From Firmicutes bacterium UBA1393 (GTDB lineage Bacteria; Bacillota; DTU025): a stretch of 13,326 bases of DNA. Positions 7,143 to 13,326 of this stretch are shown here, one piece after another. Within the stretch, counting starts at the first letter, position 1. Each line of letters begins with the position of its first letter. Under the pieces are notes generated by a model that saw only the letters and a program-made list of their open reading frames with translations, ran no database searches and had not been told where the DNA came from. Both the position numbers and the translations under genes were made by a program. Location of the stretch: contig DBQN01000030.1 of NCBI GenBank assembly GCA_002305255.1, forward strand, positions 259 through 13,584, given 5' to 3'.

Positions 7143-7197
7143 AGCCCGACCCTCTCTGGGAGGTGAGTCCGTGCGGTTCTTGAGAGGGGGCTCGGCT
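7143..7197 (+). other. Leader hairpin resembling a group II intron 3' end
   Basis: Between the GH38-like gene and the binding-protein gene, CCCTCTC (7150-7156) pairs with GAGAGGG (7182-7188). After a 3-nt bulge, CCGA (7146-7149) pairs with TCGG (7192-7195). The loop side contains GTGAGTCCGTGCGGTTCTTG, followed by AGAGGGGG. This resembles the GAGCCG...CGGTTC strands of a group II intron domain V and the G-run after it, but the apical part of domain V is absent. It could be a degraded intron end or simply an mRNA hairpin protecting the binding-protein message. No T-run follows, so it is not a normal terminator. Confidence 0.3.
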
Positions 7198-7227
7198 AGA
7201 CGAGGAATCGATGAGGAGGCAACCAGT

Positions 7228-8508
7228 ATGAAGAGGCTATCACTTCTGTTAGCGCTTGTTCTTGTGGTCGCGCTTAGCCTTGGGGCGGGTGCTCAAAAGA
7301 TCATCGAGATCACTTACTGGACTCACACCGACGATAACAGAACCCTGATCGAGAACCGCTACATCGCGGAATTCCAGAAGATGTACCCCAACGTGCGCGT
7401 GAAGAGAGTCGTCAACGAGGCCGCTAAGATGGGAGACCTCGTGCTGACGGCTTTCTCTGCCAACAACGCTCCTGACCTTTTCAACCTGCCGATCGAGCAG
7501 GAGTATGGCTACATGATGCAGGGGCGCGTCTCTCCCGTGGACTACGCGGCCATTGGAGTCAAAGACGCCAACGCCCTCAGGGCGGAGTACATGCCCGGCA
7601 CCTTCGACTCTGTCACCGTGGGCGGCAAGATCTACGGACTGCCCCTCGAGATCACGAACTGGGCCATCTATATAAACAAGAAGATCTTCCGGTCGGTCGG
7701 CCTGGATCCCGAGAAGGACTACCCGAAGACCTGGGAAGAGATGGCCGACATCTCCGAAAAGCTCACCCTGCGCAACGGCGATATCATCACCCGCCGCGGC
7801 TTTGACTTCAGGTATCCTTACTACTTAGTCTCACTCCTTCCCATGGTAGAGCAGCTCGGCGGAGCGCTCCTGAGCCCTGACGGCAAGAAGGCCATTGTCA
7901 ACGACGCAGCCTGGCTCAAAGTGCTCAAGTTCATGAAGGAGTGGGGCCCCTACGGGCGCAACCTCGGCAGCCCCACCTACCCGGCTCCGCGCAAGATCTG
8001 GAACAAAGACAACAACGACATGGCGATGTGCCTCAGTGGCTTCTACCAGCAGGGCCGCCTGAAGATCGACAACGAGGCGTTCTTCGACAGCAACGAGTGG
8101 ATGGTCGTTCCGTTCCCAGTGTTCAAGGACGCCGTCAACGACGTGCGCTGCTCATACTACGGCCACTTCCTGATGGTCAACGCACAGGCCCCCAAGGAGA
8201 AGCAGGAGATGGCATGGAAGCTAAGCGCCTACATGCTGAGCCATCCCATGGAGTATCTCAACATCGTGAACATCATAATCCCGAAGAAGGACATGCTCGA
8301 CTCCAAGGAGTTCAAGAGCCTGCCTTACATGGACGTGTTCATGGACGACATGGCCAAGTCGCATATGGTATTCCTGCATGAGAACGGCTACCAGTTCGAG
8401 AGGTTCATAGGCGATGCGGTGCAGGCGGTCATGATGTCGAAGGTCACCGAGCAGGAGGCCCTCAACACCCTGCGCCAGCGCATACAGGAAGTCCTCGACG
8501 AGCAGTAA
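7228..8508 (+). CDS. Sugar ABC transporter extracellular substrate-binding protein
   Basis: A 426-residue family-1 (MalE/UgpB-like) solute-binding protein that should capture an oligosaccharide outside the membrane and deliver it to the two permeases downstream. The N-terminus is a clear signal peptide: KR, then a Leu/Val/Ala-rich core, with a likely cleavage AGA|Q after residue 22. The mature start IIEITYWTHTDD, then YPNVRVKRV, APDLFNLP, GKIYGLPLEITNWAIYINKKIF and PKTWEEM are typical of the family. There is no lipobox Cys, unusual for a Gram-positive binding protein, where lipid anchoring is the rule. The ATG at 7228 is preceded by GAGGAGG (7213-7219) at 8 nt; a GTG at 7171 inside the hairpin is less likely. 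First gene of the transporter block; substrate unknown. Confidence 0.93.
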   Translation: MKRLSLLLALVLVVALSLGAGAQKIIEITYWTHTDDNRTLIENRYIAEFQKMYPNVRVKRVVNEAAKMGDLVLTAFSANNAPDLFNLPIEQEYGYMMQGRVSPVDYAAIGVKDANALRAEYMPGTFDSVTVGGKIYGLPLEITNWAIYINKKIFRSVGLDPEKDYPKTWEEMADISEKLTLRNGDIITRRGFDFRYPYYLVSLLPMVEQLGGALLSPDGKKAIVNDAAWLKVLKFMKEWGPYGRNLGSPTYPAPRKIWNKDNNDMAMCLSGFYQQGRLKIDNEAFFDSNEWMVVPFPVFKDAVNDVRCSYYGHFLMVNAQAPKEKQEMAWKLSAYMLSHPMEYLNIVNIIIPKKDMLDSKEFKSLPYMDVFMDDMAKSHMVFLHENGYQFERFIGDAVQAVMMSKVTEQEALNTLRQRIQEVLDEQ

Positions 8509-8603
8509 ACGGACCTTAGAGCTGCGGCCGGGTGAGGAGCCAGGTTGCGGCAAGGACAGTAACAACGGGCAAGTCGCGGCGTAGGATCGCGGCTGCGAGG
8601 GAT

Positions 8604-8629
8604 GGCGGCGGTGGTGGTGGTCGGGGTGG
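8604..8629 (+). repeat. GG-rich short tandem tract (GGN repeats)
   Basis: The stretch has GG pairs at 8604, 8607, 8610, 8613, 8616 and 8619 and a GGGG at 8623-8626, mostly spaced as GGT/GGC triplets. It lies in the 242-nt gap between the binding protein and first permease. Such a tract could form a two-tier G-quadruplex or slow ribosomes or polymerase; no coding role is evident. Confidence 0.45.
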
Positions 8630-8639
8630 CAGCGGCTGA

Positions 8640-8659
8640 CCGGCCCGGCAACGGGCTGG
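8640..8659 (+). other. Intra-operon hairpin with GCAA tetraloop
   Basis: CCGGCCCG (8640-8647) pairs with CGGGCTGG (8652-8659) in an 8-bp stem with one G-U pair, closed by a GCAA (GNRA) tetraloop. It sits between the binding-protein stop (8508) and the permease start (8751) and has no following T-run. Such hairpins commonly block 3' exonucleases and keep the binding-protein message more abundant than the permease message; that role is inferred. Confidence 0.55.
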
Positions 8660-8750
8660 AGGGCAGGGCCTCGTCACTACCTCCGCTTCATCCTCCGAGT
8701 TGGCCGCCGATCCGCCGCCTCTTGCTGCCTTTGAACTGGAGGGGTGTCGA

Positions 8751-9662
8751 ATGCGGCAGAGACGCGGATTTAGCATGGAGCAGAGGAAGGCCAGGTGGGG
8801 ATGGATTTTTGTCACCCCGTCATTATTGTTCTTCTTTGTGTTCAGCTTCTACCCCATCTTCAACTCATTCTATCTCAGCTTCTTCCGAAAGAACCTGCTG
8901 TCGCTGAAACCGCCCACGTTCATAGGGCTCGACAACTACAAGTACCTGATGAGATCCAGCCTGTTCTGGCAGTCGGTGAAGAACACAGCGGTGTTCACCG
9001 TCGGAGCGTTCCTGCCGCTACTGGTGCTCAGTCTCATACTGGCAGCGTTCATCATGACGCGCCCGCGCTTTCGCAAGGGATTTCAGATGCTCCTCTACTC
9101 GCCGGCGGCGCTTTCGTCGGTGGTGGCGGCGCTGATCTGGTTGCTGATCTTTGACCCCAGAGGCATAGCCAACCAGGCCCTCAACGCGCTGATGAACACC
9201 TCAGGCGTCAACTACCATTGGCTGTCGAGCCCCGGGATGCTCAGGCTGTCGACTATCATAGTGTACGTGTGGAAGTACGTCGGCTACTTCACGGTGATAT
9301 TCGTGGCAGGTATAGGGGCCATACCGGGGAGTCTGCACGAAGCCGCACTGATAGACGGCGCCGATCGCTGGACTGACTTCTGGCATATCACGTTTCCTCT
9401 GCTCAAACCGACTACACTCCTGGTTTCTGTTATGGCGATGATCCAATGCTTGAAGACGTTCAGCACGCAGTATCTGTTCGTGACGTCTGGCGCCATGTCG
9501 CAGCCGATTGAGGTCATTACACTGAACATCTACAACACGGCCATAAAAGACTACAGTATCGGCAGGGCAAGCGCCATGAGCGTGCTGCTGTTCCTGGTGA
9601 TGCTGACGTTCACGTGGGTTCAGCTGAGACTGTCAAGAACTGAAGAAGTCAGCTACATGTAG
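8751..9662 (+). CDS. Sugar ABC transporter permease, MalF/UgpA type
   Basis: A 303-residue inner-membrane permease with six hydrophobic spans at about 17-43, 80-102, 112-134, 167-191, 221-245 and 274-293. The cytoplasmic EAA loop is intact at about 197-220 (EAALIDGADRW...FPLLKP), the surface that contacts the ATPase. The ATG at 8751 follows GGAGGGG (8738-8744) at 6 nt; an ATG at 8700 in frame has no such site and would add Pro/Ala-rich residues. It pairs with the second permease 22 nt downstream to form the heterodimeric channel for the binding protein encoded upstream. Confidence 0.95.
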   Translation: MRQRRGFSMEQRKARWGWIFVTPSLLFFFVFSFYPIFNSFYLSFFRKNLLSLKPPTFIGLDNYKYLMRSSLFWQSVKNTAVFTVGAFLPLLVLSLILAAFIMTRPRFRKGFQMLLYSPAALSSVVAALIWLLIFDPRGIANQALNALMNTSGVNYHWLSSPGMLRLSTIIVYVWKYVGYFTVIFVAGIGAIPGSLHEAALIDGADRWTDFWHITFPLLKPTTLLVSVMAMIQCLKTFSTQYLFVTSGAMSQPIEVITLNIYNTAIKDYSIGRASAMSVLLFLVMLTFTWVQLRLSRTEEVSYM

Positions 9663-9684
9663 CGGGAAGGCGAGGTGCAAGAGC

Positions 9685-10533
9685 ATGAAGAGGATGAAAC
9701 GACTGAACCTGGCCGACATCGCCATACTGGCATGCCTGGTCGGAGTGTGTATTGTGGTCCTCATACCCCTGGCGTTCATGTTCACATCATCGACCATGCC
9801 CGCCATAGACATATTGAAACTACCCTACCCGTGGTTCAGCGACCACTTCCACTGGCAGAACTTCTGGAACGGGATCAAAGGGCCTGAAGGCACGTTCATA
9901 TTCCTCCGCAACATCCTGAACTCCCTCATCGTCGCGCTGGCCGTAACCTGCTCCACAGTGGTGCTTTCGGCGTTGACCGGATATGGCCTGGCCAAGTTCG
10001 AGTTCAAGGGTCGCACCGTCGTGTTCATGCTGATAATGGCGACGATGATGATCCCTTTTGAGGCCATCATGATTCCTCTTTACATGGTTGTCACGAGAAT
10101 GGGACTGCAGGACTCGTACGCGGGGCTGATCGTACCCTTCCTTACCAGCGCCTTCGGCATCTTCCTCATGCGGCAGTTCCTGATGACGTTCCCCAATGAG
10201 GTGCTCGACGCCGCGCGCATAGACGGTGCCAGCGAACCGCGGATCTTCGCCAGCATCGTGCTGCCCAACGCCAAACCCGCCATAGCTACGCTTGCGGTGC
10301 TCACCTTCCGCTCACAGTGGGATAGCCTGTTGTGGCCGCTGCTTGTGATACAGTCGGAGGAGATGAAGACGATCCCTCTGTACATCACGAAGTTCATGGC
10401 GGAGACGCACAGCGATGAAGGCATCATGATGGCCATCGCCGTCATGGCCAGCATCCCGATGTTCATCATGTTCCTCACAATGTCGGAGTACTTCATCAAC
10501 AGGGAGGGCCTGCACTCCAGCACCAAGGGGTAG
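9685..10533 (+). CDS. Sugar ABC transporter permease, MalG/UgpE type
   Basis: A 282-residue membrane protein with hydrophobic spans at about 11-34, 74-100, 112-134, 145-166, 196-222 and 247-268. The EAA-type loop LDAARIDGASEPR...LPNAKP is at about 174-198. The ATG at 9685 has GAGGTG (9672-9677) 7 nt upstream, and the gene lies 22 nt after the first permease. It ends just before an intrinsic terminator and no ATP-binding subunit follows, so the complex probably uses a shared MsmK/UgpC-type ATPase encoded elsewhere, as is common for carbohydrate uptake type-1 systems. Confidence 0.95.
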   Translation: MKRMKRLNLADIAILACLVGVCIVVLIPLAFMFTSSTMPAIDILKLPYPWFSDHFHWQNFWNGIKGPEGTFIFLRNILNSLIVALAVTCSTVVLSALTGYGLAKFEFKGRTVVFMLIMATMMIPFEAIMIPLYMVVTRMGLQDSYAGLIVPFLTSAFGIFLMRQFLMTFPNEVLDAARIDGASEPRIFASIVLPNAKPAIATLAVLTFRSQWDSLLWPLLVIQSEEMKTIPLYITKFMAETHSDEGIMMAIAVMASIPMFIMFLTMSEYFINREGLHSSTKG

Positions 10534-10552
10534 GAAATCGAGGGTAACAAGC

Positions 10553-10583
10553 GCCCTCACCTCCAGTAGGTGGGGGCCATTTT
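10553..10583 (+). terminator. Intrinsic terminator of the GH38/ABC block
   Basis: A 10-bp stem GCCCTCACCT (10553-10562)/AGGTGGGGGC (10568-10577) with one U-G pair and a 5-nt loop is followed by CATTTT. It lies 20 nt after the last permease stop. The T-run is short (4), but the stem is strong. Confidence 0.8.
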
Positions 10584-10789
10584 GCGCTTACAGGAGACGA
10601 GGGGGAGGGGATGGCGGGGAAGGCGCGAGCGGCGGGAACGGCGGACCCCATGGCCTCTCGGCCTCGCGGCCCCGCACCCTCGCGCCAGGCTCGGGCTGAA
10701 TACCTTGCGGCCTGCTGAGAGAAGCTACTCTCGGTACATCGCAGCGCGGAACCTGCGCTTGCGCACAGATGCCGGGAGGAGGGATGTAG

Positions 10790-11014
10790 TTGCCACATCT
10801 CAGCGGTGTGACCCCCACAGAAAGCTGGTATGCGTCAGAAGCTCTCTCGAAGGAACAGCTTTGCCTCAAGAAGTGCGGAGTCTACCTCAATCAGGTGCAG
10901 GATCCGCAACTCAAGTCCACAGTGCAGCAGCTGATGGAGACTTGCCAGCGGCATGTGACTAGTCTGCAGAGCATTGCGGGGAAGGACTCACACGGCAGCC
11001 AAACGATGATGTGA
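10790..11014 (+). CDS. Small CotF-like spore coat-associated protein
   Basis: A 74-residue, mainly helical protein. The stretch LSKEQLCLKKCGVYLNQVQD and the following PQLKSTVQQLMETCQRHVTSL resemble the small ferritin-like helical-hairpin proteins that sit beside CotF genes in spore-forming Clostridia-like bacteria. Three cysteines (in LCLKKC and ETCQ) could support disulfide cross-linking; that is inference. The start is TTG at 10790, supported by GGGAGGAGGG (10774-10783) about 6 nt upstream; no ATG gives a better protein. It is 34 nt ahead of the CotF-domain gene, so the pair is probably one operon expressed during sporulation. I could not identify a convincing sporulation-sigma promoter in the 207 nt after the preceding terminator. 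Confidence 0.75.
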   Translation: MPHLSGVTPTESWYASEALSKEQLCLKKCGVYLNQVQDPQLKSTVQQLMETCQRHVTSLQSIAGKDSHGSQTMM

Positions 11015-11048
11015 CGGCGGCCAGGCGCCGGAAAGGAGACGCAGAGGC

Positions 11049-11342
11049 GTGGATCAGCAGAACAGACTGACCGACAAGGACATAGCTACTGACCTTCTGT
11101 GCGGCCTGAAGGAGATGGCGCTCAGCTATCACATGGCCAGTGTCGAAGCTGCCAATCCAAGGGTCAGGACGGCCTTTGAGAGTGCCCACGACGATGCCAT
11201 GAAGCAGCAGTGGGAGCTGTGGCAGACCATGCACTCCAAGGGGTGGTACCAGCTTCAGGGGGAGACCAACATCAACCCCAATGTTCAACACAATCTTGGG
11301 AGCCCGGGCGGAAGCGCGGGCGCAGGGCAGAGGTGGTCGTAA
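11049..11342 (+). CDS. CotF-domain spore coat protein
   Basis: A 97-residue protein with a CotF domain spanning about residues 6-75. LTDKDIATDLLCGLKEMAL, SYHMASVEAANPRVRTAFES and a final helix HDDAMKQQWELWQTMHSKGWYQ match the usual order of the family. The C-terminal 30 residues are Gly/Ser/Asn-rich and look disordered. These proteins are structural parts of the endospore coat, and their presence is the main evidence that the host sporulates. The GTG at 11049 is preceded by AAAGGAGA (11032-11039) at 9 nt. It follows the smaller coat-like gene by 34 nt and is followed by a strong terminator. Confidence 0.88.
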   Translation: MDQQNRLTDKDIATDLLCGLKEMALSYHMASVEAANPRVRTAFESAHDDAMKQQWELWQTMHSKGWYQLQGETNINPNVQHNLGSPGGSAGAGQRWS

Positions 11343-11487
11343 GGGCCCGAACCGCCGCGCGCCGGCAGTGATGGTCGCGCGCGGCAAAGCCGGTGGTACC
11401 GGTGGCGCGGGTGGCATGCGCACCGAGGCGGGCTGTGGCGACGAAGGGCAGTGAGGAAGAGCGGCGTAGACGTAACAGATCTGGCAG

Positions 11488-11519
11488 AACGGCGGCGAGG
11501 CGTTTGCCTGCCGCCGTTT
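11488..11519. terminator. Strong hairpin terminator between CotF gene and lipoprotein gene
   Basis: AACGGCGGC (11488-11496) pairs perfectly with GCCGCCGTT (11510-11518); AGGC (11498-11501)/GCCT (11506-11509) extends the stem after one bulged base, leaving a GTTT tetraloop. A short TTT ends it on the plus strand, so it most likely ends the coat-protein message. Because the two flanking genes converge, it may also stop minus-strand transcription. Confidence 0.7.
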
Positions 11520-11592
11520 CAAGTGCAGTGGCGCGTCGGTGCTGTCGAGCGGACTCGGCGACTGTTCGGAGCGGTATCAGTGGATCAATGGC

Positions 11593-12075
11593 CTAATCGG
11601 CGGAATAGTAGTACTCCTGCGTGATGTACCAGGTACCGCCGATGCGGTCAAGCCAGTACGTGGTGAGTACGGGGCTCCAGCCCTCGGAGGCGCCGAAGTA
11701 CCAGGGAGTGTAGCACTGGATGCAAGCCTCGTCAGGTCGGGGGCCGCCGGGAAGGGTAATGCGCATCATGTCAGTTACGTTCCAGTCGGCAAAGAAGTCA
11801 GAGCCCTCGGCGTTCAGGAGGTCCTGATAGATCTGTCGGATCTCAGCGTTTGTGTACGTACCGGTGTGTTCGTCGGTGTCGATGTGGACCGACCGATACA
11901 CGCTTGGCCCGTAGCATAGGCCTGCATCATTCACGCTACCGATTTGCAGCGCCCTGGCCAGGGCCCTGAGCGTGTCTTCTGGAAGTGGACTTGAAGGTGT
12001 GCATCCTCCCGCTACGAAAGCCACTGTGAGGATCACGAGGGCGAGTGAGAGTCCGACTAGGCAAGAACGACTCAA
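11593..12075 (-). CDS. Small predicted lipoprotein of unknown function
   Basis: A 160-residue secreted protein I do not recognise by name. It starts with a positively charged end and a Leu/Val/Ala-rich core, and ends in a lipobox-like VAGGC, with Cys25 as the likely lipidated residue. The mature part is acidic and rich in Trp/Tyr; the end (TYWLDRIGGTWYITQEYYYSAD) resembles the last strands of NTF2/SnoaL-like cone-fold lipoproteins, though this is only a pattern impression. Two close cysteines (CIQC) lie near residue 117. The start is TTG at 12075, chosen because AGGAGGT is 7 nt upstream on the minus strand. It stands alone, convergent with the coat-protein genes and 481 nt downstream of the dipeptidase. 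Confidence 0.72.
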   Translation of the reverse strand: MSRSCLVGLSLALVILTVAFVAGGCTPSSPLPEDTLRALARALQIGSVNDAGLCYGPSVYRSVHIDTDEHTGTYTNAEIRQIYQDLLNAEGSDFFADWNVTDMMRITLPGGPRPDEACIQCYTPWYFGASEGWSPVLTTYWLDRIGGTWYITQEYYYSAD

Positions 12076-12098
12076 GGGATCTACCTCCTAGGAGTATG

Positions 12099-12134
12099 AT
12101 TATGGTTCTAGAGGTATTCCATGGCCAGCGCTGG
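12099..12134 (-). promoter_or_regulatory. Candidate lipoprotein promoter with palindrome
   Basis: On the minus strand, TGGCCA (12122-12127, 4/6 of the -35) is followed after 17 nt by CATAAT (12099-12104, 5/6 of the -10). Transcription would begin about 20 nt before the lipoprotein TTG. A perfect 10-bp palindrome, CCAGCGCTGG (12125-12134), overlaps the -35, where an operator would sit. Both roles are inferred. Confidence 0.4.
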
Positions 12135-12371
12135 AATCCTGCAGTAGGGGCCGTACTCTGCTTGATCGTACCAGGCATGCCATCAGCGGGTGGGCGAGGT
12201 GGGACGCGCGGAAGCGATGCTGACACTCCGAGGGAACCGCACGAGTCGAGGCTACCGACTGCTGGTCGCTGTAGCTCTCTAGACCTGAGTGTTTCGGTTC
12301 ACCCGTACGCAGCGTTTGATGGTTGGCAGAAGCGCAGTGGCGATGAACCAGGCGCCTCGCGGGCAGAGTTA

Positions 12372-12409
12372 GGGCCCACAGCCATGCCTGTAGGCGAGGC
12401 TGGGGGCCC
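12372..12409. other. Long near-perfect hairpin in the gene-free stretch
   Basis: GGGCCC (12372-12377) pairs with GGGCCC (12404-12409). After one A-G mismatch, CAGCC (12379-12383) pairs with GGCTG (12398-12402). After one A-A mismatch, TGCC (12385-12388) pairs with GGCG (12393-12396), leaving a TGTA tetraloop. That is 15 pairs in 38 nt. No T-run follows on either strand, so a simple intrinsic terminator is unlikely. It lies about 150 nt beyond the dipeptidase stop. Confidence 0.6.
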
Positions 12410-12556
12410 ATGGACTTCTCGTGGCGCACTCCGGCAACTCCTTGATCCCTGCAAGGCATTGTGTGCCGGGTGTCATGTACGGACTACGGGCGGAGGAGAG
12501 GGCAGTGCGTCCCCTCCTTATCAGGTGCCTTCGGTTTGTGGACTAAGCCATCGTTC

Positions 12557-13326
12557 TCAGTTCTTCCAGCTGCCGGTGGCGCTTGCCCGGGTCAGGTCGG
12601 TAAGCAACTGCCGTGCGACTCCGAGAGCATTCAAGGCGGTGCCACCGCAGTAGTTGGTGAGGAACGCGGAAGCGATCTTGGGGTCGGTCATATACATCGT
12701 GTATGCAGCATGCTCGACGAAGGGTTGGGCCGCCAACAGGTCAGTCTCGATGCTCTTGAACACGGGGCGAACCCGGCCGATGAAGGTGCCGTAGTGCGCA
12801 TCGACGACTTGCATCAGCTTACTGTATGTCCACCATGCTGACGCATCTGACGGTATCTCGGTGCCTGTTCTGAATTCCACTGGCGTAGTGGTTATGCCAA
12901 CATACCAGGGCACATACACGCTGAGACAAGGGGTCTTGTCTGACCTCCAGATCACAGTACCGATCTCGGCAGGGAGCCAGGCCCTGGCCTGGATCACTGA
13001 CGAGCTATTGGTGGTGTTGACGCAGATGACCCTGTTGTCGGTCCAGTGTGGGCTACCTTCTTTGTAGCCGTTGGTAGCGTCCTGCGGAGTCCCCTCATAG
13101 TGAATGCGCTCGAATTCCATGGCCATCTCAACAGTGATCTTCTTGTCAGGCACAACGCCGTTAACGACGCCACGCTCACTGACGTAAGGAACTGCGGAGT
13201 TGATATCCAGACCGAGTGACGGCTTGAGGAACATCAGGCCACCCAACTCACGCAAGGTGTTGCCGGGTGACATGAGTGAATCCGGGCTACCATATACCTC
13301 GGCGAAGTTGAACTTCACGCCACTAT
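12557..13326 (-). CDS. C69/U34-family dipeptidase, C-terminal part (cut by window edge)
   Basis: About 256 residues of open frame run in from the right edge, so the N-terminus, including the family's N-terminal nucleophile Cys, is not in the window. The visible part matches the second half of peptidase family C69 (older U34): FNFAEVYGSPDS, VICVNTTNSSSVIQARAWLP, the VIWRSDKTPCLSVYVPWY strand pair, and the DASAWWTYSKLMQVVDAHY helix with its conserved SA.WW. Members cleave dipeptides or act as aminopeptidases and acylases; some are secreted. An in-frame GTG at 13318 is probably internal because the frame stays open upstream. The protein ends at a TGA after a short ATGSWKN tail. Confidence 0.85.
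   Translation of the reverse strand, partial: SGVKFNFAEVYGSPDSLMSPGNTLRELGGLMFLKPSLGLDINSAVPYVSERGVVNGVVPDKKITVEMAMEFERIHYEGTPQDATNGYKEGSPHWTDNRVICVNTTNSSSVIQARAWLPAEIGTVIWRSDKTPCLSVYVPWYVGITTTPVEFRTGTEIPSDASAWWTYSKLMQVVDAHYGTFIGRVRPVFKSIETDLLAAQPFVEHAAYTMYMTDPKIASAFLTNYCGGTALNALGVARQLLTDLTRASATGSWKN

Larger units (their letters stand above)
12076..12556. other. Gene-free stretch between dipeptidase and lipoprotein genes
   Basis: No open frame here has a ribosome binding site and a plausible protein; the longest plus-strand frame gives an Arg/Pro/Gly-rich, low-complexity translation. Apart from the lipoprotein promoter at the left and one long hairpin (12372-12409), I see nothing. I saw no T-rich terminator after the dipeptidase stop. 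It could hold a small RNA, an unrecognised 3' region or a decayed gene. Confidence 0.5.

Noticed and set aside
10698..10727. GAATA followed by CTA as a possible sigma-G/sigma-E type promoter for the coat genes
   Set aside because: The -35-like GAATA is plausible, but the -10 region matches the consensus at too few positions to support.
12485..12509. Possible terminator hairpin after the dipeptidase gene (GAGGG/CCCTC)
   Set aside because: Only 5 bp, with a 9-nt loop and no T-run on the minus strand.
12045..12653. A 202-residue plus-strand open frame, including a CAGCH segment that looks like a CxxCH heme-binding motif
   Set aside because: It overlaps the lipoprotein start and dipeptidase end on the other strand, has a low-complexity Arg/Pro/Gly-rich translation, no ribosome binding site and no other cytochrome features; the motif is chance.
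1..13326. CRISPR arrays, tRNA or rRNA genes, transposases, toxin-antitoxin or phage-defence genes
   Set aside because: No regularly spaced long repeats, no cloverleaf sequences and no proteins of these families were seen on either strand.

Overview
The window looks like chromosomal DNA of a GC-rich, spore-forming Bacillota (Firmicutes). Three signs support this. A cysteine-type T-box leader controls cysE-cysK. Two adjacent small genes look like CotF-family spore coat proteins. Nearly every gene has a strong purine-rich Shine-Dalgarno sequence, with frequent GTG or TTG starts. I cannot place it below phylum; no rRNA, tRNA, phage gene or intact insertion sequence is visible.

Layout, left to right. 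(1) At 76-990 (+) are a GyrI-like small-molecule-binding protein and a NimA-type flavin/pyridoxamine-oxidase-fold protein, likely one short operon behind a promoter that carries an inverted repeat. (2) At 1049-3122 (+) are a good sigma-A promoter, a T-box leader with a TGC specifier and an intrinsic terminator, then cysE and cysK overlapping by 17 nt. Together they make cysteine from serine and sulfide and should be induced by uncharged tRNA-Cys. (3) At 3172-4464 (-) is homoserine dehydrogenase (hom), convergent with cysK, with a GC-rich hairpin between the stops. (4) At 4705-10533 (+) is a carbohydrate module: a GH38-like (alpha-mannosidase-type) hydrolase, an extracellular sugar-binding protein and two MalF/MalG-type permeases, with no ATPase gene, closed by an intrinsic terminator. 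(5) At 10790-11342 (+) are two small CotF-like genes followed by another terminator. (6) At 11593-12075 (-) is a small lipoprotein of unknown function. (7) At 12076-12556 there is no gene I can support, but there is a long hairpin. (8) From 12557 to the right edge (-) is the C-terminal part of a C69/U34-family dipeptidase whose N-terminus lies outside the window.

How the genes work together: the GH38 protein has no obvious signal peptide, so it probably acts in the cytoplasm on glycosides imported by the neighbouring ABC transporter, which must borrow an MsmK/UgpC-type ATPase encoded elsewhere. The cysEK and hom units both serve sulfur/aspartate-family amino acid synthesis but are separate transcripts on opposite strands. 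I found no convincing novel multigene system. The most interesting items are regulatory or structural: the cysteine T-box, the inverted-repeat operator at the left edge, an intron-like hairpin at 7143-7197, a tetraloop hairpin and GGN repeat inside the ABC operon, and a long hairpin in the right-hand gene-free stretch.
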